Positions 36,130-48,503 of a stretch of 64,000 nucleotides of DNA are shown here, in pieces. The notes below the pieces were generated by a model that was given only the letters and a program-made list of their open reading frames with translations, was not told the origin of the DNA and made no database searches. A program made the translations under genes and the position numbers. The stretch is from Celoporthe dispersa. Lineage: Eukaryota > Ascomycota > Sordariomycetes > Diaporthales > Cryphonectriaceae. Positions within the stretch are counted from its first letter, which is position 1; each line of letters opens with the position of its first letter. The stretch lies in contig WAID01000002.1 of the NCBI GenBank assembly GCA_016584495.1, positions 124,001-188,000 on the forward strand. Reading direction: 5' to 3'.

Positions 36130-37064
36130 TGCTGTTTTGCCAGTCAGAAGAAGAAAAGAAGAAGGAAAAAAAAATTCGAACGATTCATAATATCAGAGAG
36201 ATGGAATCCAAAAAAAAAAAAAAAAAAACTCCGGCGGGTGCTAGTGGTTCAGTCTAGGCTTGTCAGGGTCCAGCAGGGTGAGCCCAGGGCCAGCTCCCCC
36301 CCCCCGCCCCAGCAAAGGGACTCGAGTAGGCTCCATCCTGAACTTTCCCCCCTTCTCCTTCTGAAGCCCTGAGGCGCTGAGGTACGGGGCAAGCCGCTAA
36401 TCTCCCGCGGTGAGAGGCGGGTATTAGCGGGGCTTCAAAGGCCTGAAGACTGCTGTGGTGCTTCTCTCCCGTACTTTGGCAGCTCTGGTGGGATAAAAAA
36501 GCGACACATTGTATAAGTCAATCTGAAATGAACGAGGCCCTCTACATATCTGACACACCTGCATGGAGGCGGTCATGTACTTACTAAGGGGACATCGTTC
36601 AGCCTGTGCCAGCTGTGACTTGCTCCTGTTACCTCGGCACGTCTGGGCCCCTACAACACAGAGAGTGTAGCAGATTTGGGGAAGCCCTGCTGCATCGAAA
36701 CCCGGCTGATAGTTTGGCCCCAGCGCTCAGGGCAGGGTCGTCGACGGCCCACACACCACCAAGCCCGCTACGTAGCAACGTCGATCCGCCGAATGCCTCG
36801 GCTCGCTCTCCACACTTTTGGGTGTCCCGCCTGCATGTGTATTACTAGTACACCAAGAGATTCCATCCCCAGCTTTCCCCGGATTCCCTCCTCTTGTTTT
36901 GGAAGAAAGAAAAGAAAAAAAAACCGAAAGGAAAAGGGTTCACTGCTTGTATCTCTTCTTCTCGTTCTTCTCTTCCATATCTACTTGGCTGCAGTCTCCG
37001 AGATCATCCTTCTTGATCACTATCGTCGTCTTCCTGTAAAGCAACAGCCAGCATCACCGTCAAG
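36130..37064. promoter_or_regulatory. Divergent promoter region, folKP / nitronate monooxygenase
   Basis: About 0.93 kb between divergent genes. Pyrimidine-rich tract just upstream of 37065. Long A-run near 36210-36229 and C-run near 36297-36306. No defined site. Confidence 0.4.
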
Positions 37065-38309
37065 ATGGCCTCACCACGTACGTTCACTTCCTTCTCCCTC
37101 CCACATGCCTCCTCCCTCTCCTCTCCTCCTCGTGATCTTTCCTCCAAAGAAAACCCGCTGACATGCACTCTTCCCCCGGACCAACAGAGAAGATCCGCAC
37201 CCCCATCACCGATCTCTTCAAGATCAACCACCCCGTCCTCCTCGCCGGCATGAACGTCGCCGCCGGCCCCAAGCTCGCAGCAGCCGTGACCAACGCCGGC
37301 GGCCTCGGCGTCATCGGCGGCGTCAACTACACCCCGGACATGCTCCGTGACCAGATCGCCGAGCTCAAGTCCTACCTGGCCGACAAGAGCGCCCCCTTCG
37401 GCGTCGACCTCCTGCTTCCCCAGGTCGGCGGCAGCGCCCGCAAGACCAACTACGACTACACCAAGGGCAAGCTGGACCAGCTGATCGACATCGTCATCGA
37501 GGAGAAGGCGAGCCTCTTTGTGAGCGCCGTCGGCGTCCCGCCCCGCCATGTCGTCGAGAGGCTGCACAAGAACGGCATCCTGTACATGAACATGATCGGC
37601 CACCCCAAGCACGTCAAGAAGTGCCTCGACCTCGGCTGCGACATCATCTGCGCCCAGGGCGGCGAGGGCGGCAGCCACACCGGCGACGTCCCCACCACCG
37701 TCCTGATCCCCGCCGTCGTCGACGCCGTGAAGGGCCACAAGAGCCCCCTCACCGGTCAGCCCGTCCAGGTCGTCGCCGCAGGAGGCATCCACAACGGCAA
37801 CCTCCTCGCCGCCAGCCTGATGATGGGCGCCTCCGCCGTCTGGGTCGGCACCCGCTTCGTCCTCTCCGACGAGGCCGGCGCCCCCGACTCCCACAAGGAG
37901 GCCGTCCGCACCGCCGGCTTCGACGACACCATGCGCACCCTCATCTTCACCGGCCGCCCCCTGCGCGTGCGCAAGAACCCCTACATCGTCAACTGGGAGA
38001 CCGAGCGCCAGCAGGGAGATCAAGGACCTGACCTCCAAGGGCGTCCTGCCCTACGAGGCCGACCTCGACAAGGTCATGAGCGGCGAGATGACCCAGCCGC
38101 CCAAGGGCATGGAGGTTGCCGGTGCCGCCGATGGCGAGGTCGACATCGACGAGCTGATGGACCAGTTCCGGCCCTTCCTGATGGGCGCCGCCGCCGCCGT
38201 GTGTAACGAGAAGAAGAGCGCCAAGGCGATTGTGGATGAGTTTGTGAGCGATGCTGCTGCCTCGCTGCAGAGGGGCGCCCAGCTGGTCAAGACCTCGGCC
38301 AAGCTGTGA
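37065..38309 (+). CDS. Nitronate monooxygenase (2-nitropropane dioxygenase-like), ~377 aa
   Basis: FMN-dependent TIM-barrel oxidase that detoxifies alkyl nitronates such as propionate-3-nitronate. Seen: INHPVLLAGMNVAAGPKLAAAVTNAGGLGVIGG at the N-terminus, VGVPPRHVVERLHKNG, CDIICAQGGEGGSHTGDVPT containing the conserved His region, VVAAGGIHNGNLLAASLMMGASAVWVGTRFV for FMN-phosphate binding. Exon 1 is only 13 nt (MASP plus one base), followed by a 110-bp intron (37078-37187); the joint reads MASPQKIRTPITDLF. One extra G in the run 38014-38016 breaks the frame between ETERQQ and EIKDLTSKGVLPYE. C-terminal part reads FRPFLMGAAAAVCNEKKSAK and ends TSAKL. A 344-codon antisense frame opposite it is a GC-rich shadow. 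Confidence 0.92.
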
Positions 38310-38943
38310 TTTTTTCTTTTTCAATGTTCAGTGTTGAATTGGCCTTGCGAAGGATTTTATGTACATGTCGGCCTGGTTTAAGGGGGGAGGGAGGGAGGGG
38401 CTGCCTGTTGAGCTCGGTAGTAGTAGTAGTCAGATGATTTGAGTCGCTGCATGATACGGTTGCTCTCTGATATAGAGTTACGTTACGATACGAGAGGCGT
38501 TGCATTGGGGACAAGTCGACAACATTCTTCTTTTATATAGCCTTTTTGGATGATGATAAATATAGTGCCATTTCTGTTGGAAATAAGTTCATAATGTACC
38601 AAAGTCGATCATGGAGACCATTTCCTTGCCCAACGCGACTCGTCTAATAGTAGCCAATCTAGCGCCACGTCTCATCGTAACCACATCAAGACCGACTACT
38701 GTGTTTTTGTGTGTGTGTTTTTCTGTTTTTCTTTTTCATTTGCGCGGCGTACAAAAATGGCAGGGCTGCCAATTATCTCCCCCGTCCTCCCCAGATCCAC
38801 TTCGGCCTCAAGGCTGGCCCATGATCATTCCCCCACAGCCTATGCGCGCCCACCGCATTCAGGAGTCAAGCAAAGTTTGGGTCTTTTTGGTGTTTTTTTT
38901 TTGTGTGTGTGTGTGTGTAGAGGTGTGTTGTGGCTTGGCTCGC
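38310..38943. other. Convergent 3' intergenic region
   Basis: Between the convergent nitronate monooxygenase and Glo3-type genes. GT and T tracts near 38696-38745 and 38895-38920. No gene seen. Confidence 0.5.
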
Positions 38944-40709
38944 TCAGCTGCCCAGGTAGCTCCGGATGGCGCCCTGCAGCTTGCTGGCACCCTCGCCGAG
39001 GACCTGTTGTAGGTTCTCCAGGTCGTCGCCAGCCGTGATGCCAAACTTGCGGATGAAGTCCTTGGCCGCGCCCTCGAGGTCACCGTACTCCTCCGTCTGC
39101 TCCTCATCGGGGCGGCCGAAGTAGGCGTTGGACGAGATGGCTGAGGCGCCCTCAAACCCTTGCAGCCGGGTCTTGGCCTCGGCCTGCGCGTTCGGGTCGT
39201 ATGAGCCCTTGCCAAAGAACTCGTCGGATGAGATGCTCTTCTGGTTGCCGAACTTGCTTCGCGCATACTTCTCCTCATCTGTCACCGGCGGGGTCAGTAA
39301 TCCATGCCATATTCATTGTCCCAAGATTGTAAAAAGAAAAGAGAGAAAAAAAAAAAAGAAAAAAAGGTTGGTCGGAACGCACCAGTCTCCGGGGCGGCCT
39401 TGATCGGCCCAACAGATCCGAAGCCACCGGTCCCCGTCTGCTTCTTGGCCGCCGCAGCCTTGTTGGCACCAATCTGGCCAAACCCCAGTCGGCCCATGCC
39501 CATACCCAGCCTCTCCACCTCGGAAGCCGACTTCTCCCGCGTGTGAGATGCAGAACCGTAACCCCGCGCGGCGGGCTGACGGGGGTAGGGGAGATGATGC
39601 TGCTGCTGGACTCGGCAGCCGCCTTCTTGGCCTCGGCCTCCTCCTCGTCCGGGTTGTAGCCCAGCTTCTCGATGCGCTCTGCCTCCTCCTTGGCCTTCTT
39701 CTCCGCCTCGTCAAAGTCGATGTCGGCAGCTGCGACAACCTTCTTGGCGCCCAGCTTGCTCCCGGCCTTCTTGGCGCCCAGCACGCTCGTCTTCTTGGCT
39801 CCAGTCGCCGTCTTCTTGAGCGCGGACGAGTGCGTTATGCGGCCAGCGGCAGGCTTTGGTGGTTCGCCAGATGCGGGCGAGGTGGCACGGGGGCCGCCAT
39901 TCTCCCCACCGGCCTTGAGGAAGGGCGACGCAGTGCGGCTGATGACCGGCGGGGTCGCGGTTCGGGGAGACTGGCGGCGTGGGCTTCTTGATAGCGGGCT
40001 TGTCCCAGGACGAGAAGAAGTCGTCGTCGGGTTCCCCAGCCGGGGTGGATGTGCCGTCGGCAGCCTCGCCGTCGGTGATGACGACCTCGGTCGGGTACCT
40101 GGAAGCCCCTCAGTCAGCAGGAAGGTTGTGAGAACCGTCACGGCGCTCCGATAACGTACTCCAGGGCGTCCTTAGCAGCCCGTCTCTTGAGCTCGTCCTT
40201 GTACTTGGTCGCGGCGCTGGACTGATACTTGGTCTTGGGGTCTTTGCTGTTGAGCGCCGCGGTGCCGCCGTTGGACTGGAAGAACTTGGTGGCGGACTCG
40301 TTGCCGCCGACCTTCATGACACGGAGCTGGTCCCATTGCCATTCTTGTGGTAGTCATACCATCAGCGCGAGATCGGTGCACCCATGTATACTGCGCGGCG
40401 GATACTTACGGTCAAGGTTGGTCGACCGCACAAAGGAGATGTGGACGCCGAGGTTTCGATGGTTGGAGGAGCAGTCGAGGCAGAGATAGATGCCGAAGGG
40501 CACCGAGGTCCATGTCGGGTTCTTCTGGCCACAGTCGAAACAGATCTGCCGGGCGAAGGACTGTTAGTAATGAGAGCCCCTGAGAAGGCCGCGCGGGTTC
40601 TTTCTTCCTGCGCGCCGTGCATGATTGTGCCAACCTTGTTTGCCGGCTTGGTCTTCAGCTTCTCGAAGATCTTCAGCGACTGCTGCTTGGAGGCGAGCGC
40701 TGCACTCAT
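38944..40709 (-). CDS. GLO3: ADP-ribosylation factor GTPase-activating protein, Glo3/ArfGAP2-3 type, ~481 aa
   Basis: Stimulates GTP hydrolysis on Arf1 in COPI vesicle traffic at the Golgi. N-terminal ArfGAP domain: CFDCGQKNPTWTSVPFGIYLCLDCS is the C-x2-C-x16-C-x2-C zinc finger, followed by NHRNLGVHISFVRSTNLDQW with the arginine finger. The middle is Pro/Ser- and Lys/Ala-rich. The C-terminus has two Glo3-motif copies, ISSDEFFG and ISSNAYFG, which distinguish Glo3 from Gcs1. Five exons with phase-consistent introns at 40546-40634, 40344-40409, 40099-40159 and 39279-39382. Two compensating breaks: extra base in 39964-39967 (PPVS|RTATPPV) and a missing base in 39562-39565 (SPPRG|GYGSASHTREK). 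Starts MSAALASKQQS; divergent from TIM21. Confidence 0.93.
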
Positions 40710-41279
40710 CTTGACGGCGTGGGCCACGAGCTCGAGGGTCGATTGGATTAGAAGGAGAGAAAGTAGCAGCAAGGTGTGGACAGCCCGAGGTGTTGGTTTT
40801 AGAGTAGTCGGCTGGTGCCGTGTGGGAACTGCAGAGGCGTAAAAAGTGTGTGAGTGTATCCAGGAGTTAAGGGGGGGCGACACACCAGATACGTGCAGTG
40901 GAAACGGACAGCGCGACGAATTAATTCCAGTCAGCCAGAGTGAAGTCCAACCGAGACCCGCCCTCGAGACCGTCGCCAAGGAGAGAGCCTCTCCCTCTGT
41001 GGCTGCGGTGTCTTCAAGCAATCTGACTAAGCCAAGATGAGGCTAGCACCTGATCTCCACACCAAAACGAATATCAGGAAGAGGAAAGAGCAGCAATGGC
41101 AGCCGGCCTTGATCCGAGATTTCCAACAACACCCACCTGCTGCTGGGATTTTCTTTTCTTTCTTTCTCATACCGTCCGCGAGTCTTCTTACTCCTGGTAT
41201 CACACACACACACACACACTCTCTCTCTCTCTCTCTCTTTTGACTGCTGCTGAGCGCTTGAGATGTCGCAGCCGCCAGG
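40710..41279. promoter_or_regulatory. Divergent promoter region, Glo3 / TIM21
   Basis: 0.57 kb between two divergent genes. Contains a CA tract then a CT tract (41202-41238) immediately upstream of TIM21. No defined operator. Confidence 0.4.
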
Positions 41280-42196
41280 ATGAGATCAGTCTTGCCCGTG
41301 TCAGCCCTGCGGCCGGCCAAAACACTCACCAATTGTCATCCGCAGCTGGCCGCTGCTCACCTATTCCAGATAAGAAATTATGCCAGCGCGGGAGGTCCGA
41401 GTTCGAGGTCGTCGTCAGCCAGCTCGAAACGCCGTGCGGTGACACCATTTAACGATGACGGCCATGTTCCCTGGACCGACCTCTCCGGGGCCGAGAAGAC
41501 CGCACGGGCGGCCCAGCAGACATTCAACTTTGGTTTCATCATAGTTGGTGTGGTTCTTACGGTATGCCCACCATTTTGGTTCATGTACAGGATTCCTTCT
41601 TGGCATCTTTATTGTATGGGCGCTGATGAGATCGAAATCAGGGCGGCGTGGGATATTTTCTCTGGACCGAGGTGTTTAGCACCGAGAGCAAGGTGACATA
41701 CTTCAACCGTGCTGTGAATCGGATCAAGAGTGACCACCGGTGCCTGGAGCTCCTCGGAGATAGCAAGAAGATCACGGCGCATGGTGAAGAGACATATAAC
41801 AAGTGGAGGAGGGCCCGGCCGATCTCGTAAGTCTGACACACAGGTGTTCTCTCGGCCAGATGCCGGCATGCGCTGACCAGGAGCAGCTCCACGGAGAGGA
41901 CGGACCAGCAAGGAAACCACCATCTCATGATGCAGTTCTATGTGAGTCTTGCCGGCCTTTACTGTGTGGCTGCTGCAGCAGAAGCTGATGGGTAAGAACA
42001 GGTCGAGGGCCCGCTCAATAGGGGATCGGTGCATATCCACCTGATTAAATATGCTGGCCACAGCGAGTATGAGTACAAGTACTTCTACATAGATATCAGC
42101 GGCCAGCAGAGGATCTACCTCGAGAACGCCAATGCCAGCTCTCAACAAGGCGGGGGAGGGAAAGGCACGAAGCTCTTCGGCATCAGGTGGAGCTGA
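41280..42196 (+). CDS. TIM21: Mitochondrial inner-membrane translocase subunit Tim21, 240 aa
   Basis: Regulatory subunit of the TIM23 presequence translocase that contacts the TOM complex from the intermembrane space. N-terminal Arg/Ser-rich presequence with few acidic residues (MRSVLPVSALRPAKT...NYASAG), a single membrane helix FNFGFIIVGVVLTGGVGYFLW, then the intermembrane-space domain (STESKVTYFNRAV, HGEETYNKWRRARPIS, HHLMMQFYVEGPLNRG, YKYFYIDISGQQRIYLEN) and a C-terminal GTKLFGIRWS. Four exons with in-phase introns 41562-41641, 41827-41880 (54 bp) and 41942-42001. No frame breaks. Length matches the family. Confidence 0.95.
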
Positions 42197-45100
42197 ACTC
42201 GCAACACATGAGGTCTGGTATGTACGAGCATGGCGTCCAATTCATAAGAGACCAGCATTTCCATACCATTCTGGCATTTACCAACAAGTCATATCCCCGT
42301 CATCTTCGTCAATCTATAATCTCAAGCATGACGTCTTTTGTGCAGAGACAATTCGAGAAGTCTTACGTCGCCGAGGCCGGTCGACGCATGGCCTCGATCT
42401 CTTCGTCCCAAATTCATTCAGGGATACTCATGTCCCTCTCGACTCTTTACACCCAGCTGTCTTGTGTTTTGAGTATAGACACTGGTGCGAGCCTAGATTG
42501 CCAGCAACTCACGTCTCCGTGAGTCTGGCCTGGGCACAAGCGTGCGGCCACATGGTTTTTGGTTTTTTCTATTTCTTTTTTATCCTGTTTTTCACGCAGG
42601 CTCCCCATTTACCTTCGTTGGGTAGTATGTCCTTCTTAATGCGCAGAATGTCTCGTCTCTAGTCCGGGCCAAGATCGGGCGGTAACGGGATCTTCCACAT
42701 CCATAAGTGTTGTAAGCGCTGTCCCGACCAAACAGGAAGTCGGATCTTTTCACCTCGAAGAATAAGTCTTCCGCTCTCAGAGGCTGTCTGCGTCTGCAAA
42801 GATATCGAGTGTATGTGTGGATTCATTCCGGATTCGCAGTGCCTAGGTGGTCGGTAAGTTTTCAGCCAACTCGGTCCATGGTGGCATCTGCTTGATACTG
42901 AAACGGATGCGGACAGATTGATGCCTCATTATGCATAGTCTCAACTGGAATACACCGCTAAAGAGGCTTCTGGTCAGGTCCATCTCCTGCCAGTCCTGCC
43001 ACGTGATAGGCCTATCTAAGTTGATGCTGTAGACACACGAGACCAGTATCACAGGAGACCTGCCAAGGGGCCACATGAGGTCGAGAGACGGCACACACGA
43101 TGTGTGCTTACACCAAAGAGGAGCCTGGCGCCCAGCCCGGACCGACATGTTTAAAAGTCGCTGGCGGTACTCAGGACGCAACGAGAGTATGCATATTGAT
43201 CTGCTTCAGGTGAGCCAAGGCGGCCCTTGTTGGTTTGGAATCCAGACCAACGACCGCGCAGGTCTTCAGCGCCCACAGACACGCAGAGCTCTGTGTTCAT
43301 GAACCGAGCACAGAGGTCTTTTGCTCGTACGGAAACGGGCCCCTTCAAGCTCCCGAGTTCCCAGCATGGTTCTCGCGAGATGACCACGCAACACGAATCC
43401 AGGACAGCACGGACAGCAGGGGGGTCTGACCGGTCACTCTCCTGCCTACTAGAGCTACACCGAGCCAAGTCCACGACGCTCGCCCATGGCACAGATACTT
43501 GGCGCTGAAGCGCGCGCAGTGCTGCTACACCGTCAACCCAGATGAGATACACTAGAGAACTTTTACCCACACGTTCTTCAGGCTGTGATGTTGCCTTGAT
43601 TTCCGTCGTGATAAAATATGCTACAGTGGTCCGGTGTTGCACTCAACAGAGGAGAGAGATGCTCTGGCTAGGCGATAGTTACGGTGATTCGAATTCCTAA
43701 GCCGGGAGGGGGGGGGGGGTTCCAAGCACCCAAACCCACAACACTACCCTCAATGGTGGTTGCATCTTTACAGACAATGGCATATGGAAAACCTCCAAAA
43801 CGAGGGCGGTCGCACCTCTGGCGGTGGTGGGCAGCAACATAAGGCAGCCTGCGGAACGCAAGACGAGAGCTGCCGGGAGACGCATCGATCACTGCTGAGG
43901 AGGGGGGGGGGCAATGGGCCGACCCACAAGCAACTTCAACCCGCCCCCTCCCTTCTCCAAATCACAGGATACTTGTTGTAGGACCTCGTATTCAAGTTAT
44001 TTTTCCAGATAGACTGCCTAAGCGAGTGTTGCCTAGGCCCTGAGATCCGGTAGAGTAAGTCGGCTATGGGACAGTCCGCCCTTAGACCACCCCTAAGAAA
44101 AAAAAAAGAAAAAAAAAAACAACCACCACCACCACTCTGCATGTTTAGCAGTTGCACATGCACGAACCCTGCGCCTCCTCACGCGTTCGACCATACCGCC
44201 TTTTAACAAGAACATGACTGAGGACGCGAGCTCAAGTTCTCTGGATGTGCTCTCTCCTCCCTGCAGCCGGTGAACCAATCGGACCTCCTGGTGCCCTGTG
44301 GCCGCAGGTGCGGTTGCAGACATATAGCCAAGGATTCTGTGCCGTTATATTGCCAAGGGACGCTGCATATGTGGCGTGACGCCCAGCGTCAGGCCGGTGT
44401 GTGAATGCCGTCCCGCAATGCCGCCTGCGGTGTGAAGATCTCGGGTCCAGTACATACATGTCCCCGAGTCGGCACTGCTGGACTGTATAGAATTCTCAAG
44501 TTGTATACCACGCCGTTGGACTCCGACAAGCCATCCGTTCACTCCTCGGATCTGCTGGACCGGTGGAAGAGCCATGTCCGGCCAGGATCAGCAGCGCTGG
44601 CAGAAGGCTCACTTCTACCTCGTCCGATCGTTGACGAGAGCCATCAGCAAGCCTTTGACAGTCCCGACAGCCTTTTTGACGTCGTAGTACATGCAGAGTC
44701 TGGGCACTTATGACACTGCCGGCTCTTGACCGCTCAATGAGCCCAGGGACGCATACAGATAAGATACTGCGAGAGGCGATCAAGGCATGCACAAAAGCAT
44801 CGACCAGCCCTCGGACCAGGCCGGGGAATTGAGGGGTCAGACGCGATCCGGGGTGCGTATGGATGCGGGGGTTCTCCGTCAACACGTCAGATATCACCCC
44901 ATGGGCAGATGCAGGTGGGCCGGTGACCCGAGGAGATGCTCAACACGGCTGGCTCTTCATGCAACACGCCCCAAGCTGTCGTACACGACCATCAGTCCTA
45001 CTTGACGGACGGCGCAGAGACTCCAGCCTGTCTCGAGTGGTGGTGGCCCGGCAATACTTTCCCCTGATGCCTGCATCGCGAGGTATGATCGTCTCACAAC

Positions 45101-47008
45101 AAGTAGGTGCTTGGGCAATGGCAAGGTGTGACCGACCGCAGCAGGACATGTTCTATGTGTGTGTGTGTGTGTGTGTGTGAGGCCCTCGCTCTCACATGCC
45201 TCAGGGACAGAAAATCCCGGGAGGTCAAGCCGACACACCGGTCTGCCGTCTCCCAGCCCTCAGGTGTGGTTCAAAAGACGGCATGGCTGGGAATATCTCC
45301 AATTATGGTCGTGGATGTGCCGGCCGCTTCTCCAAAAACAGTGCACCCGGAAGCAACGAAATGAGAGAGACGAGATGGAGGGGCGGGCGGGCGGGCGGCA
45401 CTGGCCTGCATTTCCGCTGCAGGTCATCGTTGCAGTGATGGTCGAGAGCGTTGCAGATGCACACACCTGTTGCACCCCCACCCCCACCTCCTGAGCGAAT
45501 TTGTGGGAGATAGAAGAGCCGATCAGCTCGTGTCTGAGGAGAAATCACACGCAGTACCGACCGAGACGACCGCTGGGGCCCTCACGTCTTCTGGATGGTG
45601 AATACTGACGTCGACCGTCTCGCACTTGTAAGACTGATGCGAGGCAGTGGGAAGAGGGCATCCTGCTGCTGATCAAGGCCAGAGTCGTACCGGCATTGGA
45701 GCCCACGGCGGGTAGATCCGCACGGCCCCAGAAACATGCCACCAGGGAGGGGCAGGTGGTGTCAGGCTCATCAGTTATCAGATGGTCGTCTCCATAGCTG
45801 CAGCTGCGACTTGGTGAGCTGGTTGGGGAGGGCACCGGGCGCCAGGGCGTTAGAGAGGGCAGAAAAGCTCGCTGCGAGGTTCTTGGTGCCGCAGATGGAT
45901 GGGGTGTGGAGCCCTGGAGACACACCAGCCTTCCGCTTGTCCATTGCGCTCGGGCTATGGCCGAGGTTATCTGGGGGTGGACTGGCTGAAGGGCTCGCCA
46001 TGTTACCGAAATTTGCGACCGCCGATGCTGCACCCCGGTTTTACAACCGTGAATTTTCTGCACTGGGGGTCGTGCGTACCAGCTTCATTGAGAGTCAAAG
46101 TTTCTTTTTTTTTTCTTTCGTTGTTGTGTGGAGCCCAGGTGGGCAAAAGCATTCGAAGGTTGTCGCCCTGGAAAGTTGTGTTGCAATGGAGTTTGAGCTG
46201 ATCATCATGTATCCGTTTGGCCCTGAGTGCCGAGACTGGTCCGCAAAACCTGCTCATTCTCCTTGCAAGACTGCAGTGCAACCACCACTAACCGCACTGA
46301 AGGTTTTTTTTTCTTCCTTCTTTTCTTTCTTTCGTGACAAGGTGCTACTAAGCTGGGCGCCAGTGGCCGATGGCTAGCCAGCCTGCCAGCATGCCTAGCA
46401 TGACGCAGTGCAGTCCAGTGCCGTCCCCCGTCCTGGGCCAGCACCTAGGCTCAGCACAGCTCTGAACATGGCAGACGCCTCTCTGTATCATGACGCAAAA
46501 AGTTGGCGCTGTGCATCGATGGGGCTCCGCTGCAAAGCCAGAGGATCCACGTCATTAACAATATGGCATGAGAAAAGACCGTGCCGTACAGAAAAGCTAG
46601 CATCCGTTTCCAGACACAATGACCAGCCCTGCCAGGTCAGTGCCGGGGCACCAGCACCGTCGCAGTTGGTACCCGGCAGTCAGGTCAGTCGTGGTATCCA
46701 GTGGTGTCCAGTGCAGCCTCAGCTTCCAAAGGAAATTCGCGCCGAGGATTTCGGCGAAAAAGGCGGGATTGGCCGAGATCAAGCTCCGTCGAGTGACCCC
46801 CACAAATGTCAAGCCGACATTGCACCGATCACGACATCTTCCCCAGCATTGAAAAAAAAAAAAATTTACCTGTACGGGTCCAGAGGTCGAGGAGAGCAAG
46901 ATAGGCGACACTGCGGCGCTGTCTAGGACCCGTTTCACCGTCGGAGGAGGCGAGGGATGGCAATGTGCGCATTGAGACCCATCCTCCTGCAGTGCGGCTC
47001 AATCCTCC
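42197..47008. other. 4.8-kb region without an intact gene; coding-like debris
   Basis: Composition is moderate and not AT-rich. Several short stretches look coding by codon third-base use, for example minus-strand 45771-46001 (starts MASPSASPPPDN) and minus-strand segments near 45540-45630, 45290-45370 and 44620-44700, but none joins into a gene I recognise. Repeats: a GT array at 45156-45179, G-runs near 43709-43719 and 43901-43910, an A-run near 46851. Confidence 0.45.
45156..45179. repeat. (GT)n microsatellite
   Basis: Twelve TG dinucleotides in a row. Confidence 0.95.
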
Positions 47009-48503
47009 TCAGCAGGCTTGCCCAGCCTCCTGCTCCGGATCCGGATCATCGGTGTCGACGTCGCTTTCATCGTCATCTCCCTCGGGACGCTGTCCCAGCA
47101 AGATATCCTCGCTCCCCTGCCACTGGGGCGGTGGTCCAGGCAATGCACTATCGTCCTCCTCCTGCCAACCATATTCATCACCCTCGCTTTCTGGAAGTTC
47201 GAAGCCCGCCTCCGCAAGCTTGCGCTTCTGAGCTGGAGTATAGGCAATCGCGCCCTCCGCTTGAGTCTCATTGTAGTCCACAGGCACTAGACCTGTCTGC
47301 TGAGGCCTTAGCACCAAACAAAAGAAAATAAATCCATGGGGAAAAAAGATGAAGAAAAAAAACAAGACTTGGCAGGGGCAGGGTGTGACCAACCGACTCA
47401 ATCTCAAAGGCGTATACCTTCTCTAGCGCCTCTGGTGCTACCTTGCCATTGACCTTCTGTACTGCAGCGAGTCGTATCCCACACACGCGACCGTCGCGCC
47501 ACGACCAGTCTCGAAAGAGCGCGACCCTCGTCTCGATCCCTCGTTCCCAGACGGTGGAGAGAACGGCTGGGATCAGAGTCGCGGCTCTTTCCGCCTGCAT
47601 TCGCGTAGCGCATTGTGTGAGGACGACTACTGCGGCATTATGAGTCGCGGCTAGCTTCTGCAGGGCGTTTACGATATACTGGAGGAGATGGACTCGTCTT
47701 GACGCGGGAGAAGAATCTGCCGATGTTGTAAGTAAGCAAAGCAGTTTCTAGCGTGGGGCCGACAGTAGACACACAGACACCCACACACCCACCCCTTTTG
47801 TTACCTTTGCTACCCGCTTCCGGAGCGGGTACTCTTGGGAATGCATGATTGATCAGGGCGGACAAGGAGTCGACAACGACCAGGGCCGTGTCTGCTGGCA
47901 GCGCTGAGCGTGCTGGTCTGCAGAGCAGGGCAATGAGGTGAGCCAGGCTCGGGCAGTCATAGTGGACCAGCTTGCTCAGGGGATCAGGCGGCACGCTGGC
48001 CCTCTCAGCATCTGCACCAGTGCAGACCTCTGTGACCCGATCCTGACAGACGGGATGGAAGCAGTCGACCCAGACGACACTCCCGCCACCGCGTAGCACA
48101 GCCGAGGCCGCTTGCATGCTGCAGACCGGTCAGGCACCGACACCTTTTTCATTCCCACCGCCAGCGCTTTGACTCACCCGACGGCCGTCTTGCCCACGCC
48201 AGGGGGACCCCATAGCTCAGTAATCTGGCCCCTGGCTATGCCGCCCTTCACATCTGCACCGTCTGGCGCACTTCCGCTGCTGCTCCCCAGCAAGGCCTGG
48301 TCGAGGTCAGGCAGGCTGGTGGGCACGAATGGGGACACGTACACGGCCCCGTCCAACTCATCCAGAGCATGCACTGCTGAGACGGTAGGCGTCTTGTCTA
48401 TCCAGAACGTCAGCGTGTGGCGTTGGGCGTCGAGAATTGAACGGGTGCTCACGCGACGAGGGTAATTCAAAGGTGCCGACCACATCGTGGCCGTGTCTTG
48501 CAT
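47009..48503 (-). CDS. RecA/RAD51-family recombination protein (RAD51 paralogue), ~416 aa
   Basis: ATPase of the RAD51 paralogue class that helps load RAD51 during homologous recombination. Walker A GPPGVGKTAVG is split by an intron; Walker B is TALVVVDSLSALINHAFP; VVWVDCFHPV precedes it and AVVVLTQCATRMQAERAA follows, as in the RecA core. After the core, RDWSWRDGRVCGIRLAAVQKVNGK is the typical late strand, then a ~90-residue acidic tail (DDDESDVDTDDPDPEQEAG). Introns 48119-48177, 47717-47804 and 47297-47393 all keep phase and no frame break is needed. The start at 48503 (MQDTATMWSAPL) is a choice; the N-terminus is uncertain. No HhH domain is visible. Could be a Rad55- or Rad57-type protein; I cannot separate them by eye. 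Confidence 0.85.

Noticed and set aside
36238..36300. tRNA-like sequence (GTGGTTCAG box-A-like)
   Set aside because: No matching T-arm, acceptor stem or anticodon arm can be folded around it.
37004..38038. 344-codon minus-strand open frame opposite the nitronate monooxygenase gene
   Set aside because: Gly/Val/Asp-rich low-information translation, the usual shadow of a GC3-rich gene; the sense strand has clear family motifs and an intron.
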